Assembly: GCA_947685225.1 (NCBI GenBank)
Contig: CANTUV010000062.1
Coordinates: 11,800,501 to 11,864,500, forward strand
DNA: 64,000 bases
Direction of reading: 5' to 3'
DNA from: Garcia nutans
Lineage: Eukaryota > Streptophyta > Magnoliopsida > Malpighiales > Euphorbiaceae
How positions within the stretch are numbered: the stretch's first letter is position 1; the number at the start of each line of letters is the position of its first letter. Positions 58,570 through 64,000 of the stretch are shown one piece after another. The notes below the pieces were generated by a model, which worked only from the letters and a program-made list of their open reading frames with translations, ran no database searches and was not told the DNA's origin. A program made the translations under genes and the position numbers.

Positions 58570-60247
58570 GGTGAAGCACAAAGTCAAAAAAAGGAAGAAG
58601 ATGAGTGGTGGAGAATTTAAGTGGGAATTGTTTATAATATTTTATTTATATAAAGATAAGGATGAGAAAAAGAAGAGATAAGTCTTCTTCTTCTTCTTCT
58701 TCAACGTGAAATAGAGAGACAGAGTGAGAAGAATAAATTTTTCATGCTACGTATCAAATTTTACAAGAGATTCAAGAGGGATTAAAGAAATTAGTCAAGA
58801 TTTTGCAAGTAATTCAAGTAAGTACTTTCTTCTTGAGCTTATTTTATGGATTATATATATATGTATGATATAGTTAGTGAGAAAAAGTGATTATTAATTA
58901 AATAATATGATGACAATCATATATTGAAGTATTTATATGTTGAATTGATACATAGATAAAGCAAATATGGTTAGATGTTGAGGATAATGATGAGTAGTTG
59001 GAATTGAGGAAAAGAGTAATGGTTTGGTAAAGTTGAGTTAGGGATTGAGTGAATTGATATATGAATGATGGTATGAATGAAACATATGATGATTATTATT
59101 ATGATTTTATGTTTAGATTAACAAGAAATAAGTAAAGAAGAGTAAACTTGGAATAACCAAAGGTTTGTACATAATCTCTTTGGTTTATACACATGATCTT
59201 GAGTTTATATATATGATCTTGAGGTTGTACATATTTGATTTAACATGATTTGGAGTTGCATATGTGATATGTGAGTATTGTATTGATGAAATAAAGTGAA
59301 GAGTGTGTTTTTGTGATGTCATGGGCGTACTTAGAGATTTAGCCTGACACATCCAATGACACGCCCATATCTCTGGGCGTGACGTAGTCACTGTAATACA
59401 GGGTTAAAGACAGGAGCAGTGATACCCCCATGTCTTTGGGCATGTCGTAGCTACTATAATGCAAGACTAAGGACACGGGCAGTAACAAGCCCATGTCTCT
59501 GGGCATGTCATAGCTATTTTAAGGCAGAATTAAGGACACGGACAGTGACACGCCCATGTCTCTGGGCATGTTAAAATTTTTTATAAGTTGAGTGTATCAC
59601 TTGAAGAATTATAATAAGATATGCTGATAATGCTAAATATTGATTTGTTGATGAGTCATATGGTGAGTGTGGCTCATGCTTGCATGATAAAAGTATGAAA
59701 TGAAAAAATATGTTAAGCTATTTGCTACATTGAATATTGATGAATAATGTACTATAACATGCGATTCGTCATGTATGCATTAACGACATTGTGAAAAGTC
59801 ATTAGTAATGGCTAAATTGCATAAGTATGTGAATTATGAGAAGATACTCAAAATATTTAGGTAATGTGCTTTAATGTTAAATGTGGAAAGTTTAAGATTT
59901 GAAATGCATGTGACTTATATTTGAATGATGTGAACTGGTAATGTGATGTGATCATAAATAATGGTGATCACTGGAAAGGTATAAACTAAAGTGATATTAA
60001 ATGTGTATAGCCTATACCATTACTTGTCTAATTGTGTTGAGATTGATCGGATATACATGAGAGGTCCTGAGCAGAGTTAGGCCTAGAGGTGCATTTATTA
60101 ATAGACCTGAGCAGAGCTAGGTCTTGATCCGAGCAGAGCTGGTCATATATTTAAGATGACAGTAGACCTGAGCAGAGCTGGGTCATGTGTTTGAGATGAT
60201 GGTTGACCTGAGCAGAGCTAGATAATGTGATTGAAATTAAAAATGGA
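58259..60247 (+). repeat. 3' LTR of outer gypsy element, interrupted
   Basis: Starts TATAACACCCCGATTTT (first G changed to A) and follows the 5' LTR in order: promoter-like region, roughly 80-bp repeats (59,315-59,580), hairpin repeats (60,065-60,225). It stops at about 60,247 where another element begins; its remaining roughly 0.65 kb should lie beyond the window. A (GAT)n(AAT)n tract at 58,485-58,569 is strongly expanded compared with the 5' LTR (42,821-42,841). Confidence 0.85.
58485..58569. repeat. Compound (GAT)n(AAT)n microsatellite
   Basis: About nine GAT-type then about nineteen AAT units. Produces homopolymeric Met/Ile/Tyr/His frames that are not genes. Confidence 0.95.
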
Positions 60248-60252
60248 CCCAA

Positions 60253-61566
60253 TGATGGGCGTCGAATCCACCAAAAATAATAACCTGCTCTTCCTACAAA
60301 AGAAAACTTGTAAATAGGGTGAGAATGGTCGAACCCTAGGGACTAGCTTGCCGAAAGTTAACCAGAACTGAAAATAAAACTAAAAATTAAAACGGGGATT
60401 TAAAATTGGAACGTGATTAATTAAAATTAAAAGCAAAAGCAACAAAATTAAATATAAAACCTGAAACGATGGGGAAGAATTCAGTCAAGGCATACCGCGG
60501 TTCGAAGTTTAAACTGATTGATCATTGATTCAAGAATAATCCTTTAATTCAAATTACAGACAAGTTATAGTCAGGAAGAACATCGACCCAACCAATCCTA
60601 CCGTATTAATAGGTTGCTAAGATACGATCTAATAACAACCCCTAATTAACTAGCAATCCTAAGTACGACGAAGGATTTAACCGTTAACAGCCTTAAAATC
60701 TAGTAAGACCTTGCCCTAATTAACAGAAACTACGAGCATCCATTTAAATCAGATTATATTCTTTCTTAATATAACCTAAAAGGTTCTACCCAATTAAATT
60801 ATACCAATCACTACTACATCAATCTAATCAAACAATTACGGATTTGATTCAATTGAATAGTCATGGAAATTACTATCAAACAAATAACGGGCCCTGTTAA
60901 ATCATTCAATAGAATTTCACTAAGGGATATATTTTCCCAATAAACCATAGAAAGAATATAAATGCAATGTAAATCAAAGAATTCTATTAAGTTCAATTCA
61001 ATCTCACAATCATGATCAAACTTCTACCTTGGATTAAGCCTTAACTGAACAAGATGATTAGCCACACATGGCTATGGAAGAAAACATCATAATATCTGTA
61101 AAAAGAAGCTGAAATTCGTAATCCTCTCTAGGGTGGCCAAAAAGTGTCTTCTCAAAACCTAATTTTTAACTTATATATTGCTAAAAGTGGGGCCCAACTA
61201 AATATATCACATAAAGACCCAAAACACAGTGTTTTTACATCTTCCCCCGCTCCAAAATAAGTATAAAACGTGATTAAAACGTGTGGGCCAGTTGTCCAAT
61301 TAAATGCTGCCCGTCAACAGCTCCTTTGCACTTAGTCTTGCCCAAGAGTAAGGCCTGGCAGTCTTGATTTATCACTCTAAAATTCCAGCAGTTGCATCCT
61401 CGCTCCGAAACTCTTCCATTATGCTCCTATTTGCTTCCTTTTCACCAAATCCAACATTTCCTAGCATAAAAATAATAAACCAAATTAAAACTCTATTTTA
61501 AGCACAAATAATGACAATTTCAGCATAAAATTAGGAACAAGAACATGTTGAATTTGCATGTTATCA
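60253..61566 (-). repeat. 3' LTR (1.31 kb) of a minus-strand gypsy element running off the right edge
   Basis: Plus-strand ends TGATGGGCGTCGAATCC...GCATGTTATCA; on the minus strand TGATAACATG...GCCCATCA. Directly to the right, AATTTCCCCACACTTATCCC is the reverse complement of the 'GGGATAAGTGTGGGGAAATT' tail that typically precedes Athila/Tat-type 3' LTRs. CCCAA (60,248-60,252) would be the target duplication; its partner lies outside the window. Confidence 0.75.
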
Positions 61567-63473
61567 AATTTCCCCACACTTATCCCATGCTTGTCCTCAA
61601 GCATGATTCAAAGCTCAAAATCAATCCATATAGGAGACCACAACTTCACTATGAAACTCAATCCAACATATGCAAAAACCGCAAACAACTTAACATCGCA
61701 ATTGGATACCAAACCGTCAATATCATTCCATCATCATGAACTCAATCGAAAAAGGTTACACTAAGAATTCTTAAAACACACACGCACACATACGAAGTTT
61801 GAATCGATAGGCATTTTATTGAGCAATTAGCAAAGCATATAAAACACATTTTCATAGCTTCAAGAAAACCAAATAATGAACAACCATAAGCTCTCATCCA
61901 AATTCCCTATCCACTAATGTAGGACAAATCTCAACAAAGGATCAATAGGTCTTTTACTCGGGTTAGGCTAGGGTGAAGGTTACAAAAGATATGGATAATA
62001 TAAGGATAAAGAATAACAAGAAAATAAGTCTCCAATATTAAATCTCAAACGAGCAATGCACAATGTATTTACCCTTAATTAATGCTCAAATGACTACAAA
62101 TACGACTCAAAATAAAAATTATGTACGAATACAACTACAACAACAAGACTTACAAAATTCTATAAACAAACTCAACTTTTCTCCTTTTTTTTCATTTTTT
62201 TTTCTGTTTTGCTGTTTTTTTTTCTATTTTTTTTTTCTGAAATTTTTTTCTTCTTTTTTTTTTCATAAAGAACACCCTAAAATCTATTTACAACAATAAT
62301 TGAACCCAAGAAAAATTTACATCTAATAAGCATGGGTAACAAGATCTCTAATTCTAAAAACTAAACAAAATGCAATTGTGTCCATCCCAAATTATTAACA
62401 TATGCATGTGCTCAACAAATAATTGAAAAGATTATTTTCTCGCAAAAAGAGTGGTAGGCGAAGGCTTTTTCGGTTATATGGTTATATCGTGGGTTATGAA
62501 AAGAATTTAGAGTACGCGTTTAGCATACTTCGTAGGCTAGAAGGGGTGAAAAGAACGGTAACGTAAAGGTGGAAAAAACGTAAAAGGAATGATGAATCGG
62601 CCAAGAGAATGCCCAAATCATTTCCAAAGTTGAGACTCGCCTAGGATTTCGCCTCAAGGAAACGTAGAAGAAAGTTCTAGTGTTCGGAAGCTATTCTAAA
62701 TTTTTAGCTTCGAAAATTGCTCTCAAAAACACCTATCCAAAGAAACTAAGTTTTGAAAACCATTTTGAGAATTCAAAGTGTAAACAATTTAAATTAAGAC
62801 TCATGAGTGCAATGACGGTCAATTTCAAGTTATTGTTTTCGCTCGCTAAGCCTTATCGTCTAAGGTTCTCACAACGGTCAAACTAAGTAACAATAGCAAA
62901 GCCCTCCTCTCTAGACTTCCTAAGAGGTCAAAATCATGTTTAAAGACACAACAAACCCATTGAGTGAATCCCAAAATCAGCAAATAGCATCAACAAGCTC
63001 AAAAATTTTACTCAAAATTTCATGGGATAAGTGCCAAACTAAAACTCAGAAGCATTCTCTATCAAAAACTGTCATAATGGTCAATTTTAATTGAAAATGG
63101 ACACATGGCAGCAACTAAAACTCACGATTCCAGCATATATGCCATAACTAAATATTTAAAAGTTGACCAAAAAGGAGCAAATCACCAAGTAAAGAACACA
63201 ATGGTAGCAGCTACATAACATATAAAACTCACAAATTCAGCAAAATCACATCAAAATTACACCTGCTCAACCACATAAATCAGTCCCAAAAATTGCAGCA
63301 AAAACATAGCAAAAATGATGTCCAATTTCACAAATCACAGCAACAACATATATATATATCCACCTCCCCACACTTACTCCTCACATTGTCCTCAATGTGG
63401 ACACAAGGCATAAAATGGAAAATAAGAGAAGAGTTAAAGAAACTGCCCTGTTTGGAGGAGTGACTACCAAACC
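61567..63473 (-). mobile_element. 3' interior of the minus-strand gypsy element, non-coding
   Basis: On the minus strand this lies between the last ORF and the 3' LTR. It contains two copies of the AAGTGTGGGG-type motif: at 61,567-61,600 beside the LTR and at 63,360-63,405 ('CCACACTTACTCCTCACATTG'). A T-rich tract is at 62,175-62,265. No coding region recognised. Confidence 0.6.
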
Positions 63474-64000
63474 TCAGTGGGAAGCATGATTGGGACGGCT
63501 ATCTCCTAACCGTTCCAACAAAGTCTGTATCAACTCATTGTTGCGCTGCAATAGTTCAGTGTTATGCTGTAAAATAGCTTGCATTGCTGTTAGTTGCTGC
63601 TCTAGTAGCTGTATTCTAGCTGTTTAGTCATGCGTGGCAGCTGTAACAGGTGTAGAAGAGGTTGGGGCAGCATTGGCAGCAGTAGCAACACGGGGATTCC
63701 TTGTTGTTGGCCCAGCTAACTGACCTGCAGGCATCAAAGAGACAACACCACCTTCCTCGTGGCGTAATAAGCGCATACAATCTAAACAAGCCAAGTCTAG
63801 AGGCTCCATACCACATGCAAGGTGCAAGTCATTATCTAATGCAATGAGGTTCTCATGCAATGCTATTTTTGTGACAACAAATCCTAATGACATTTGCCTC
63901 TTACCGCTTATGTTCTTTTTAAACTGGGTGGCCAACCAAAATCCTAGATTTACCCTCTTTTTCTCTACCATACACCATAAAATGAACAATTCAGACTTTG
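63474..64000 (-). pseudogene. Post-pol ORF of Athila-like gypsy element, partial
   Basis: On the minus strand the frame enters from beyond 64,000 and reads 'LFILWCMVEKKRVNLGFWLA', 'MSLGFVVTKIALHENLIALD', then a Pro/Thr/Ala-rich segment. TAA at 63,624-63,626 interrupts it, and the same frame continues 'ARIQLLEQQLTAMQAILQHN' and 'ELIQTLLERLGDSR' to TGA at 63,474. The first part resembles the plant-transposon protein domain coded downstream of, or apart from, pol in Athila-like elements. The last part is a Gln/Leu heptad region likely to form a coiled coil. The protein's role is not known. The frame is open at the right edge of the window. Confidence 0.6.

Noticed and set aside
58379..58681. Poly-Tyr/His, poly-Ile and poly-Met/Ile frames on both strands
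   Set aside because: Direct translation of the (GAT)n(AAT)n microsatellite.

Overview
Eudicot plant nuclear DNA, very AT-rich and dominated by transposable elements. The evidence is: introns with GT/AG borders in plant-type genes, Ty1/copia and Ty3/gypsy LTR retrotransposons primed by initiator-Met tRNA, an L1-type LINE, and remains of a TIR-NBS-LRR (TNL) resistance gene, a class essentially restricted to dicots among angiosperms. No species can be named from the sequence. There are no bacterial-style operons, no convincing tRNA or rRNA gene and no CRISPR array.

Layout. (1) 1-7,455: a minus-strand copia relic (5' LTR near 4,933-5,353, gag, protease, integrase and RT running left), cut inside RT by a second LTR (195-967) whose element leaves the window on the left; then a candidate LTR at 6,837-7,455. 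(2) 7,560-11,550: a plus-strand TNL tail fragment converging on a seven-exon, minus-strand UMP-CMP/adenylate-kinase-like gene (copy A, apparently damaged). (3) 12,600-22,648: a decayed DUF1985 + Ulp1 (SUMO-protease-like) gene. Two of its presumptive introns are filled by kilobase arrays of one minisatellite, and an inverted array of the same family follows the gene and cuts into a LINE (22,649-23,552). (4) 27,239-31,964: a recent but broken copia element with 144-bp LTRs. (5) 34,440-35,730: another minus-strand copia relic. (6) 37,895-41,735: a SINE-like piece, a longer TNL pseudogene and kinase copy B. This is a duplicate of region 2 about 31 kb away in the same orientation. (7) 42,580 to the end: a nest of gypsy elements. 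The outer element is on the plus strand and has 2.6-kb LTRs but almost no coding interior. Inside it sits a minus-strand, gag-only element (46,632-56,874). Inserted in the outer 3' LTR is a second minus-strand element (60,253 to beyond 64,000).

The only candidate functional host gene is kinase copy B. It keeps an open frame over seven exons but, like copy A, lacks a GT at the donor of its second intron. The most unusual structure is the Ulp1-like locus with direct arrays inside the gene and an inverted array downstream, resembling a foldback element and able in principle to form long double-stranded RNA. Family names come from recognising motifs by eye; no database or alignment program was used.
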